Assembly: GCA_013398175.1 (NCBI GenBank)
Contig: VZRZ01004364.1
Coordinates: 372,001-436,000, forward strand
From: Climacteris rufus
Taxonomy: Eukaryota; Chordata; Aves; Passeriformes; Climacteridae
DNA: 64,000 nucleotides
Reading direction: 5' to 3'
Numbering within the stretch: the first letter of the stretch is position 1; each line of letters begins with the position of its first letter. Positions 47,761 to 58,632 of this stretch are shown piece after piece. Position numbers and translations under genes: made by a program. The notes beneath the pieces were generated by a model. The model had not been told where the DNA came from. It worked only from the letters and a program-made list of their open reading frames with translations, and ran no database searches.

Positions 47761-48096
47761 GAAAGGAAAGGAAAGGAAAGGAAAGGAAAGGAAAGGAAAG
47801 GAAAGGAAAGGAAAGGAAAGGAAAGGAAAGGAAAGGAAAGGAAAGGAAAGGAAAGGAAAGGAAAGGAAAGGAAAGGAAAGGAAAGGAAAGGAAAGGAAAG
47901 GAAAGGAAAGGAAAGGAAAGGAAAGGAAAGGAAAGGAAAGGAAAGGAAAGGAAAGGAAAGGAAAGGAAAGGAAAGGAAAGGAAAGGAAAGGAAAGGAAAG
48001 GAAAGGAAAGGAAAGGAAAGGAAAGGAAAGGAAAGGAAAGGAAAGGAAAGGAAAGGAAAGGAAAGGAAAGGAAAGGAAAGGAAAGGAAAGGAAAGG
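47761..48096 (+). repeat. (GAAAG)n pentanucleotide array, about 67 copies
   Basis: About 336 bases of perfect GAAAG (equivalently AAAGG) repeats with no interruption that I can see. The plus strand is all purine. The Lys-Glu-Arg-Lys-Gly-like and Pro-Phe-Leu-Ser-like open frames of up to 196 codons that run through it in several frames are translation artefacts of a five-base unit lacking stops. The perfection over 67 copies indicates recent expansion and probable length polymorphism, or consensus smoothing in assembly. Confidence 0.97.
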
Positions 48097-48161
48097 AGAG
48101 GAGGAAGGAAGGAAGGAAGGAAGGAAGGAAGGAAGGAAGGAAGGAAGGAAGGAAGGAAGGA
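48097..48161 (+). repeat. (GGAA)n tetranucleotide array
   Basis: After a short transition (GGAGAGGAGGAA) the unit changes to GGAA for about 14-15 perfect copies, ending at GGATCC. GGAA is also the ETS-family core site, so the array is a dense run of potential ETS sites; regulatory use is inference. Confidence 0.95.
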
Positions 48162-49501
48162 TCCCTTTGTCTCAAAATAGTTTGGAGGCATTTCTGAAAG
48201 CCAGAGTATTTATTGAGGGGCTTGTCACAGTGATGGGACAGTTTTAGGGACTGTTTTGCAAAGCAGGGTCTATTTTTAATATCACTGCATACCTGTGTCC
48301 TTGGGGCTTGTTATTTACTAGCAGGAGGAAAGCAAGGCAGGAAGCAGTGGATACAGGTACATCCTGGGGGAAAAGGGAATGCATGTCAGTGGTGCCAGGC
48401 AGCAGTGGCTGAACAAGCTGTGCAGTTTTGTTCCCTTTATAATTATCCTTGGTGAGACATGTTGGTTTTGCTTGTTTTGAAGAGGATTGAATTCTTTCTG
48501 CACAAGCTACGAATGTTTCTAGTCCATTTAAAAACACAATGCTGAATGCATTTTTTTCTGACTCGGTTGTACCTTGGCCGGTGAAGGACACAGGACAAAG
48601 ATATCAGATGCAGAGTTTGTTCAGAGGCTCCAGAGCTGTTCTTGCCCATCATTGTCTCCATGTTAACCGGAGGTAGGAGAAAGTGAAAGTTGTAGGCACT
48701 GATGGTAATTTCATTTCCTTCTTAGTGCCGTCCTATGCTTTAAGCACTGGCAAATCCCCAGCACAGCAGACAAAAAAACCACCAGAGTGGAAAATACCTG
48801 CATATCCCAGGAACTTCAGATACAAACCTGCAGCAGAGTTTTCTTGGGTGGGTCCTCCCAGCCAGTCCCTGCTCAGGTGTAGCCGTCCTGCAAGAGCCAT
48901 GTGCCATGTGTTTTAAGTCCCTGACAGTGGCTGCTGAGACTCCTTGGGACCCTTCCATCTTCAGCACACCATGCCTACCTTTAAAACAACCCAAGCAGTG
49001 AAGCCATAGTCAACCCAACAATCATACCACGAGCAGATGCAGCACAGAGCTGTGTGTAAGTCATGCCCTCCACCCCCAAAAAATATATCAAGAAAAAAAA
49101 ATGTTCAGCTCAGCTAGGTATTTAATTTTATTAATTTCAGCAGCATTTGGGAAGGATAGTGGAGTTGCACGCTGTGCAAACCAGCTGTGGATGGAGGCAG
49201 GGCAGTTCTTTGTTTGGGCATGGCAATGCAGACTGTTGTATCTGCTCTGACAGTAGGAATGTGCACTGTTGTGTTTGCTGGAGAATCGGTCGCCCATTCG
49301 ATTGCATGCAAAATAGTGTTTTTCCAAAATATTTGACAAATGCAATAATTTATTTTTACCGTGCCCCAGAAGTCATAATTACATTCCAGTCTTATAGAAG
49401 AATACACTCTATATCCTTTTGACTCTCCCAAACATAATCTGTTCAGTATCAGGCTTTTAATTCTGCGTTGGGAGATAGCCATTTGGCTGATGCAGCCCTG
49501 A

Positions 49502-49525
49502 GAATGTCTGGATGAATGTCTGGAT
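49502..49525 (+). repeat. 12-base tandem duplication
   Basis: GAATGTCTGGAT occurs twice head to tail without mismatch. A small recent slippage duplication. Confidence 0.9.
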
Positions 49526-49935
49526 AATTTCAGCTAGAAATTGCTCTGAAAGCCATTTGCAGCCCAGTCAGAGTGATTTCAGCCTGCGCCCAGATACTCT
49601 GAATGCTCAGAAGGCAATCAGAGCACATGGGCCCCAGTGTCTGACAGCACATTCAGTCATGGGGCAGCGGCCCTGTGCATGGTCGTCTTGTGGAAACATG
49701 TTTAATGCTACACCAGAGCTGTGGCATCACTGAGCTGACCTTTTTACTGCCTCTTCAGTGTCTGTCAGAGAGCAGCTTCAGGAGTTTGTTAGTTAAGGAA
49801 AATGTTAGAGGTTTAATATAAACCGCACCTATCACTTCTGTCTTTCTCACATCCTCCCCAAAAGGCTCGCATACAATTTGAGTATTTACTTTCAACAGGA
49901 CACCTCTTGGAGAATGAATACCACAGGTATATTGG

Positions 49936-49979
49936 ATGCTTTTTTCCTTCTTTTTCTATGCTTTTTTCCTTCCTTTTAA
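49936..49979 (+). repeat. 22-base tandem duplication, pyrimidine-rich
   Basis: ATGCTTTTTTCCTTC occurs perfectly at 49936-49950 and 49958-49972 with a 22-base period; the rest of the unit (TTTTTCT and CTTTTAA) differs slightly. Confidence 0.85.
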
Positions 49980-50401
49980 TTTGGGAATAAGCCTTATGCA
50001 CACATGGTATTTCAGATCTCACTGATTAGCAGCTGGCAAACAATTAGCTACGTGACAGTGAATGGCTAATCAATCATCACCACTGAAGGAAATGCATTTC
50101 ATCTTACAGCTCTAAAATGTCATTTCTCTTGACATTTACATATCAGCTTCTAAAACTCATGCACAACCACAGTTTGGGAGAGCTTTCTTCATGAGTTTTT
50201 TTCTTTGCTTCTGGGTTTAAATGGGAAAATTTGCTTTCTAGGTGCTTTCACCTTACTGTCATGGTCATTTAGGAAATTCATCTTCAAAAGATGGAGTGCA
50301 TGTCCCCTTCTCCATTAGTCTGATCTGAGGGTTTGGCTTGAATTCCTACCACAGGTAAAATTTCCCTGGTTACCCAGATCAGCTTCCATCCCAGCCTCGG
50401 A

Positions 50402-50425
50402 GCTGTGGTTCTCGCTGTGGTTCTC
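50402..50425 (+). repeat. 12-base tandem duplication
   Basis: GCTGTGGTTCTC is duplicated head to tail with no mismatch. Confidence 0.9.
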
Positions 50426-52302
50426 ACCTAGGAGCTTGAGTGTTTGGAATGCTCCTGGATTAAGGATTGCTTTGTTTTCACAAAGCCCCAGCGCAGTCCT
50501 ATGAGAACTCAACCGCCCATCCCTCCTCTCAGAAGAGGTAATGGCAACGATCAATTGACTATTTTTGGTTATTGTAATTAATTCTCAGTGCATGTAGAAG
50601 TGTTCTGCTGACTTTCTCTTCTTCCCTTCCTATTGATTGAAACTGGCAAATGATTTAGTTTAGAGTGAAGTTTTCATTTATTCAGTTTGAAGGAAACAAA
50701 GAAGAAAGTGAGAGAAGAGCATTAATTAATGAGACAGTGGGAAGGGGATACAATAGAGAAAAAGGCCTCTCACATATTTTAATGTAGTTAACATTTCCCT
50801 CAGGAGTCATTTAGGAGACCATGAATAACAGGGTTTTAGCCATTTACATATCTCCTGTATGGACTATTTACATAATTTGTTGCTGTAGTTTTTTTGGTTT
50901 TTTGCAGTTGCTGGTGTATGTTGTGCCTGGTTTTCACGTTGCATTAGGCAATGTGAATATTCCCTCAGTTTTACCTGGTGCTGATGTGTAAGTTGTTAAC
51001 TGCTGGTATTTATAGCTGAAATAATGAATCTCTGTAGAGTTTTTTCAGCGGCATCTCTTGGTTCAGAACAGAAAAGAGGGAGGATGTGGGAGTGTTAAGC
51101 TCATCACAGAAAGAAACTTCGTAATTGTTAAAACCTTGCAAGTGCCACAGCTTGCTTCTCTTATCTGCACAACACAAAGTTCACTTCAGTGACTCCCCTC
51201 AGAAAGAACATGAAAGATAATATTAAGGGAAAGGGAGAACAGTTTGCTTTGAGATGATGAGATGGAACAAAATTATAGAGAATGTAAGGCAAGAGAAATG
51301 TTCAAAAGTGTGTTTTAAAAAGCCAGTCTATTGAAAATGAGTTCCACTGCAGTAGAGACTATGCATGTCCAAGAAAAAAAAAAGATAAAAGAGGATGAAA
51401 AATATACCCCTGCACACTTCCTTCCCTCTGGCTTCTAAAGGAAGGAGGTGAAGAGCGCAGAGAGTGAGGAGGAAGGAAACCTGAAGCGGAAACTTGACAT
51501 TTTTTAATTTCCACACTGAAACAATCTTCTAAGTTGTTTTGTTTTTTTCTTCTTTTAAATACTAGCGACTACTATGTTTTGCTTTACCTCAGAATGCTCA
51601 TTTGATCTAAAATGTCAACACAGAACTTTGAAAGGGAAAATTTACAGACACCTTTAATACATTCAATGCAGAGTTTTCGTTTTTTAAATGCATTGTGACT
51701 CGAAAATCTCCACATTTGATATGCTCAGAGTTGTACTTCTGTTAAAAAAAATTCCCTTAATTATACACAATAGTGGCAGTGAATGGAGCTTAAGCTCCTG
51801 CAGAGTCGTTCCTGTGTCACCAATGCTCTGACTAAGAGGAGTCCAGACAACTTTGGGGGAAATGTGTACAGTATTATGTTTCATTATTTGGGTTCTGGTC
51901 TGAGAGCTGGTAATTAACACCCCACTCTCTCAAAGATTTTTATAAATGCTTAACTCTACCCCATGAGTAATCCCATTAGTACCATATTGTTCTGCTGCAC
52001 GGAGGAAACCTTCCCAGAAAGGCTGACTCGGTGTGAGTGCAGAAATGGAAATGTTATTTCAAAGGGAATTATACCAGCATTAAAAAACTTTGCAGTGAAA
52101 GAACACAAGAAAAAAATCCACACAGAACTTGAACCACTTCAGTCCCATTGATGAGGTGGACTCCAATTTATCCAAGGAATATTACAAATAATGTGTTGCT
52201 TGAAGTGCTAAGGTTTTATGCTTGACCTTTGTAGGCAGGTAGTCATCTGCTGAACCTGTGTATTTGAGGATTAGGTTTTGAGCATGGATTATTCCTTCAC
52301 AC

Positions 52303-52496
52303 TCATAGAATCTTAGAACGGTTTGGTTTGGAAGGGACCTTTAAAGGTTAACTAGATCCAAACCCCCTGGCACAGGCAGGGACACCTTCCACTAGAACAG
52401 GTTGTTCCAAGCTTCATCCAACCTGGCCTTGGACACTTCCAGGGTTGGAGCAGGCACAGCTTCTCCAGGTAATCTCTACCAGTGTCTCTCCACTGA
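52303..52496 (-). mobile_element. CR1 LINE, 3' end, inverted
   Basis: About 190 bases. Plus-strand order: TCATAGAATCTTAGAACGG, TTTGGTTTGGAAGGGACC, AACCCCCTGGCACAGGCAGG, GACACCTTCCACTAGAACAGG, TTGTTCCAAGCTTCATCC, CTGGCCTTGGACACTTCCAG, CTTCTCCAGGTAATCTCTACC. ATGGGCAGGG of other copies is here CACAGGCAGG, and TCTGGGCAACC has become TCCAGGTAATC, so the copy is moderately diverged. Confidence 0.94.
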
Positions 52497-55195
52497 GTTT
52501 GTATGTTTCATGGATACAACAGGGAAAAAAGTTACACAAAACCTTATATCTTTCAGTCTTTTCTCCCTTCAGTGCTTTTTTTCTAGTATATACCTCCCAG
52601 TCTTTTTTTCTTCCTCCGCTTCAGCAGCTCATGCATCCATAACTGTAGGAAATACAAAACTCTTCATATCAAATGAAAGTTAGAAATGTCAGCACATCTA
52701 GTCTGTATATGTTTTAGGGAGAGAATGAGGCAGGGATAAGAGGTGATGAGTTAAGGAAGGTGGGAGCAGCCTTTGCACTTCTTTTATCTATTTATTTTTA
52801 TGGTCAATTGCTAAAGAACTTCTGTCTCTGAAAATATAAAGGTATTATCTGGACACCCACAAAAAGAAAGCAAGCTCATTAACTCCATTTTGATGCAGGA
52901 CATGAGGAAAGCTCCACTCTGGTTCCTGCAGCCCTAAGTGCTGCTGGATTTGCTGCTGCTCTCTCAGTTTCTGGGCAACCTCAGTATCTTTTGTCCAGGA
53001 TCTGTGACAAAAACAGATGCAGAGCCCAGGCAGTCTGTTGCCTTAACCACATCCTCACAATTCTGGGCATTCATGCCACAGTGCTAAAAACAGTGAGGGC
53101 ATCCTGATCCGTCCCCCTGCTATTGTCCTTCCTGCTCAGCAGCAGCAGATACCGAGGCAGATGATCTTTTTATAAGGTAATTTCTGTTCTGAGCCTCTCG
53201 CTGCTTGCACTGAGCCCTTTCATGTTATTAAAATGCAATTGAACAGGAGCAAGCCTCATGTTGTTAGCAATTTGTCATCTTCTCATCCAGAGGAGCAGCC
53301 CAGCCTTTCCTACCCATTATCATCTCCCTGCTGCACGGCTCAGCTCTGCGGCAGCACTCGCTGCTCAGTACAGAACCAGATTTTCTCTTTCTCATCTTCC
53401 TCCTATGAGTACAACTGGCATTTTCTTTACTTTATGATGATGTTGACAGAAAAAAATGTTATGCCTCCCTCTGCCCTTTCAGTTATCCAGCCCGTCCCTT
53501 TCCTATGCCTTCCGTCACCAGGACAGACACTTAAACAAACTCTGGATTCTTCACTATTTTTTTTTGCCTCTGTGCATCCTGAATTATCAAGAGCTGATTT
53601 ACTACATATTTACTGCAGTCTGACTGGGAAGTTTTTATTCAATTCACTTGGTTCCTCTTCCTTGCAGTAGATTTACTGTGACCCTCCCAATTTGTGTGAA
53701 TTCAAACAGCTAATTGCTTTCTGATGCTAATGCATTGCCTTGAATTAACTATTGAGGATTATGGTGTGCCTGATTTCACTGTAACATTTTACATTACATT
53801 TTGTCACATTGAAAGACAGCAAGACAGTTTTGAAATAATTAATGCCATTAGCAAATACACTACCTAGGTTTCTAAGTTTTAGGAATGGTTCTCCATGTTG
53901 ACTTCACTTATTGCACCCATTTGCTTCCCCATTTCAGCCTTTTGGTCACAAAGAACAAAACAATCCAGGGGGAATTAGAAGTATTGTAAATACAAATTGC
54001 CTGGATGGATATTTCCCACTCTGGATCTGAAAAATGACTTGTTAAAAGTGGAAAATATATCACTCTTTATCAATCAAAATCAAATGGCTGAATTGAAGGT
54101 TACTGTAGAAAAAACAGTGGCAAGAAAGCCATGCTTCTAGCCTAGGAAGAAAACCTAGAACTGTGAATTAATAGCCTGGTTGGTGTTTACAGTAAAATAA
54201 AAGGATGCAATGAAGATATTCTGTGATGTTTATAAAGCTCAAGTTCAAGAAAATTAAGGAAGCAACAGACAAAGAATGGAATTTGAGTGAACTGCTGCGG
54301 GCAGGGCTGGCCTCAGCTTGAGATTTTCTGTCATTGTTTCTTGGTAATGCCTGCAGTGTAGCAATTTGACTAACTCTCTGTGACATTTCAGCTGTCCTGC
54401 TTCTCAGGAACTCACTTGCATCGAGGTTATGGATAGGGATATGAATGCAGCTGCAGGAAAATATACCACAAGGGTGAATCTTTAGACTTCTAAGCGAATT
54501 GATACTGAAAACAAGCAAATTAAAAGGAGTGAGACTGTTCTCTGGCTTCTGGCAAGCTGATGTTTTTACTGTTTCAAGCAAAGTGACAAGTCAGTCAAGT
54601 ATCAACAAGGAAACAGTAAAGTGAACCAGACAAAGTAAGGGCTCTCCTTAGGCAGATTAATCACTGACAATAGTGAAAAGTAGCTGCCTATTTACATTGC
54701 TGATCTATTTGGGAGGTGAAGCCAAGGACATTTTACCCCCTAACTTCCCAGTCCTTACAAAAATAAATAATTCTACAGCATTTAACTGCACACACTGCAG
54801 TCTCACTGACTCCAGTGGGACAAGCATAAAACTGTGGACATATGCAAGCCTGTGGATCAGATTTAAATGTATTACAGTCTTGTTTCCAAGGGGTCAGTAA
54901 TGTGCCAGCTAGTGAACGAGCCTGTGCCCTCCTGTACAGCACACATTTTTTCCATGCTGTTTATATTATCACTTGCTAAATTTATCACACTTCTTCCCTA
55001 ACACTGCATGGCTTTCCTGCCTGGGAATTTCAGATATAACAGAGTGCATACTCTGGTCACATTTTCAGAGAGCCTGCTACCCTCTACAGCCACAATCTGC
55101 CAGTGAGTGTTCTAGGAGGCAGCTTTTGGGAAATATTCATCTGCAAATTTGGAGGGTGCGTTTGCTCTGAGACAGCTGAATGAAGGGACCCACAC
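52497..55195. other. Unique non-coding DNA
   Basis: Longest frames are 145 codons (plus, 53233-53670) and 137 codons (minus, 54168-54581), with no motif I recognise. 53.70-53.87 kb is AT-rich, repeat-free and rich in TAAT/ATTA cores. No gene is supported. Confidence 0.5.
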
Positions 55196-55289
55196 AGATT
55201 AGATATAGATGTTAGAGATAAATACATAGATAGATAGATATAGATATTAGATATTATAGAATAGACATTAGATCTAGAATAAAGTTATA
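55196..55289. repeat. GATA/TAGATAT-rich microsatellite
   Basis: Imperfect AGATATAGAT, GATAGATAGATA and TAGATATTAGATATTA units fill about 90 bases directly upstream of a CR1 copy. The units resemble the CR1 internal block GATTAGATATTAGGAAG (intact in the copy at 28.2 kb), so the array may have been seeded by CR1 sequence. Confidence 0.8.
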
Positions 55290-55516
55290 AATGAGATATA
55301 AGGAACAAGTATTTTAAGCAATGAGGGTGGTGAGGCCCTGGCACAGGTTGCCCAGAGAAGCTGCAGATGCCCCATCCCTGGAAACATTCAAAGTCAGATT
55401 GGATGGGGTTTGAGCAACCTGGTCTAGTTGAAGATGTTCCTCCTCATTTTAGGTGACTTGGACTAGGAGAACTTTAAAGGTCTTTTCCAACCCGAATTAT
55501 TCTGTGATTCAGTGAT
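55290..55516 (+). mobile_element. CR1 LINE, 3' end
   Basis: About 225 bases: ATAAGGAACAAGTATTTTAA, GAGGGTGGTGAGGCCCTGG, CACAGGTTGCCCAGAGAAGC, CCCCATCCCTGGAAACATTC, GATTGGATGGGGTTTGAGC, AACCTGGTCTAGTTGAAGA, ACTTTAAAGGTCTTTTCC, AACCCGAATTATTCTGTGATT. The CATGGCAGGG block is replaced by CATTTTAGGTGACTTGG. Upstream homology appears to pass into the microsatellite listed just before it. Confidence 0.94.
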
Positions 55517-58500
55517 CCACGACAACGAATCACATTGTATCCTTCCTGCTGTGTGGCTCAGATCATTGGCATCTCTTTCTACTTGTTCTGTTTTAGCTGA
55601 GAATGAGGAAGGAAGGAGGATGTTTAACAGGAAGAGGACACTTTCAGGAGTAAAGGATACCTCTTCAGTTGCCATAACTTTTGAAAAATAAGGTAAAAAC
55701 TCTGAGCTGCAGATGAAGCCAGGACTGCTGTAAAATACAGGCATGAGGACAACTTTATTTGAAAACAGCAAATGACAGGAAGCCACTTGAGAGCATGGAG
55801 ATGTGAGCACGTCCAGCTCAGCTTGAGCACTGCTGTGTCTTTACAAAGGTATTTGATTTTTACATCTGTGTACAAAGGATCCTCAGAGTTTGGTTCAGGT
55901 GAGATTTGAACCCCAGAGTGGAAAATGGGAGACCCTCTGCTGAACCCAGCCTGCCTGCAGTAATTAGCATGCTCCAGTCCCAGAACAGTGGGATGAACCA
56001 CTGCAAAGATACGATTAAAGGTGGCTTTATCTCCTGTGTATATATTAATGTACACATCTTGGGCCAACAAGGTTGAGATACAGCAGTTGTTAATTAATAT
56101 AGTAATTATATTTGAAGGATGGAGGTCAATGTGCATTTTTTTCAGGGCCTCTTACCATTTCCATTCTTTAATGAGCAAAAAGAGAACCAATACAAAAATG
56201 TCCAGAATTTAATTAACTTTCTAACTGAAGGCAGTTAGCTGTATTGCTCTCTATCTGATGCATCTTCCTCTTTTCATCCCCTTCTGTCTGTCTTTACCCA
56301 TTAAAAGAAAATTAATGCTCCACGCTTATCAAGACTATGTATTTTCAACATAAATCCTTCCATAGGCATGGCTCACAATAGTCTAAGAGGGGAAATGGCT
56401 CATACCACTATTTTTCCATTTTAGAAGTGGCTTCAATGACTAAACCAACACAGACAGAAGCCATACAGGCACCAGGGAAGCTGTTTTGAGCCAGTTGCAA
56501 TTGTCCTTCTCATTTCACAACAGCAACACATAGAGCCTACCCAGCTCTCCTGTTTGCATCCTGCTTCCTTCACTATCATTAAGGATGAAAGCAAGCTCAG
56601 AATGACATTGGCAGCCAGGGATCAGAGCTGTGATATTGGGAAAGCCTCAGCCACCAGACACGTATGTGCATCAGCCAGAACTGTGATGGGGAGGTAAAGG
56701 TTGGGGTGAAGTTATTAAGGTTGTCTCAGCACCTCCTGTGCTGTCTGGAAAATACCACATCAGAAATTATCTTTTATGTCAGAAAGTTAAAATCAGAGAG
56801 AAAAAAAATTAAAAGTGTGCTATATTAAATGCTTCTCATAACGTCTGTGACTAGTAAAACTCCTTTTGGTACAAAAAAAATTATACTTATTGACTGCAAA
56901 TTATGAGTGATGTACTGTGTGAGAGGATTAAAGGCAATTTGAGTTCTTAACATTCTCTTTCAGAGGAAAGGAGAATATAAAAATGAAAGTGGTAAGTCTT
57001 CCCTACATGCAGCTTTTCTCTCTGCTATTTTATAATTAATGTTATTGTCACCTGGTCTAAGCTTTCTTTATGCTCTGTCAGCTATACAGTGCCAATATCT
57101 CTCTCCACTGTCAGCTACCATGCAGGGTAAGAGAAAGGCAAGAGAAGCAGTGAATGCATTAATAGACATCTATTATTGATTTAGCTCAACCTGGAGCTGT
57201 GATTGTTTGAAATGTCAGGATCAGAAATATATCCACTTGCTCATACATGCAAGACTTTTCTTCAGAATATAGTTTTATTGTGGTTTTTTTTTCCTGAAAA
57301 ATCTCACATACACTCACATTTAACCACATAATACAAACCCAAAAATGCCATTACCTCTGTCACTCTTACAGAAGCTTCCTGTATACTGAAAAGGGAGAAT
57401 AAATAGAGAACCAGCATGAATTAGAGAGAGAGACAGTTCCATTAAGGCTTTCTGGTGATATTAGAAATAAAATGATCCTCAAGGCACCAGAAACCTGAGC
57501 CAAAATTATAGCCCTGCACTTCAAATAAAACCTTGTGAAAAATTAACAGGCGAATGTAAAACTAACAGTGTTCATTCTGAAAATTCTGAGGCACAGATGC
57601 ATATCTTTAAAATGTGCCTGCCTGCTTCTACTTCCTTCAGTTTTCAGGAGGTTTTTTGCTAAAACAATGTGCCTTGGTTTTCCTCTTGTAAAATAGAGCT
57701 GGCTGAATGCTCTCTGATTTGGACATGCTTTTGTAAATCCTTTGAGCAGTTTCAAATTTGGTTGAGTCGCTCGCCCTCTAATCCATGCTCTCCACATTAT
57801 TTTAGGCCAGTCTGAGTTCAAGGCTGTAATCATGGGGCACCAACTGTCCTTGTGGTTGTAACACAAGTGGAAAAAGGAGATTGCACATACCCACCAGATG
57901 ATATTTAGGAAAATGTGTCCATTTAAACACCATGGGCAAATGAGATTTTCAGATCTTTACAGCTTTCCTTGGAAACAATCAAACAATGAGGTAGGAGACC
58001 GGACCAAGAGGGAAGTATAGCAGTGAGAGAGGTGGCTGGGGATGTGCCAAGGTTTCCACCGAGATATTTCTGAGCTGTGCAGCCTGACCTTGCCTGAGCT
58101 TGCTGCCTCATCCACAAAAGCCAGCAAAGCTGTCCCTGAGAGGCCACATTATGGTTGACTTGTGTGATTTCCCCTTTGACTGCTCACTCATGCAACAGCC
58201 ACATGCAAAGTGTTTGCTTGTCCTCAAGTAGCCTCCAAGCATTCTTTAAAAATTCACCCAGTCCAAACTGTTGTATGGGGCTGGGCTGGTACCTTTGCAG
58301 GATAAAAAACAACGGGGAAAGAGAGAAACAATTTGCCACTTTGAAGCCTATTAAAAAAAAAAATAAAAACCCTTTCATCCTTTAGCATGATGTATCATAA
58401 GTGACATGGGTTCCTTACATTAGCATCTGCAGACTATAATTATCCATGTAATATAACAGCTGGGGAGGGTTACTGTGATGCTCTGGGTTCACGGATGCTT

Positions 58501-58607
58501 TGGGAGGTTAAACAGAACTTGCTAATAATAGGGCCCCTAGGATGCTGTATGGGACTCTGTAAAATGGTCCCTTTTCTGCCCTGGAAGGACCACAGGACAC
58601 CAAGAAA

Positions 58608-58632
58608 CCCATGTTCTGCCCCCACCCTGCCC
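58608..58632 (-). other. Near-canonical G-quadruplex motif
   Basis: On the plus strand C-runs of 3, 5, 3 and 3 are separated by spacers of 8, 1 and 2 bases. On the minus strand this is a four-run G motif with one loop just over the usual seven-base limit. Confidence 0.4.

Larger units (their letters stand above)
42010..52302. other. Unique non-coding DNA around a purine array
   Basis: Ten kilobases without a recognisable interspersed repeat. Outside the purine array the longest frames are 168 codons (plus, 46501-47007) and 148 codons (minus, 44822-45268); neither matches a family I know. It holds a homeodomain-like inverted repeat at 44.6 kb, the composite purine microsatellite at 47.7-48.2 kb and three small tandem duplications at 49.5, 49.9 and 50.4 kb. 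No gene is supported. Confidence 0.5.

Noticed and set aside
47722..48161. Periodic repeat as a CRISPR array or telomere
   Set aside because: There are no spacers and the unit is 4-5 bases, not the vertebrate telomere hexamer TTAGGG. It is a microsatellite.
47607..48247. Open frames of 177-196 codons on both strands with Lys-Glu-Arg-Lys-Gly or Pro-Phe-Leu-Ser-type repeats
   Set aside because: They are the translation of the pentanucleotide microsatellite, which has no stop in several frames at once. Both strands are open over the same DNA, and there is no non-repeat domain.
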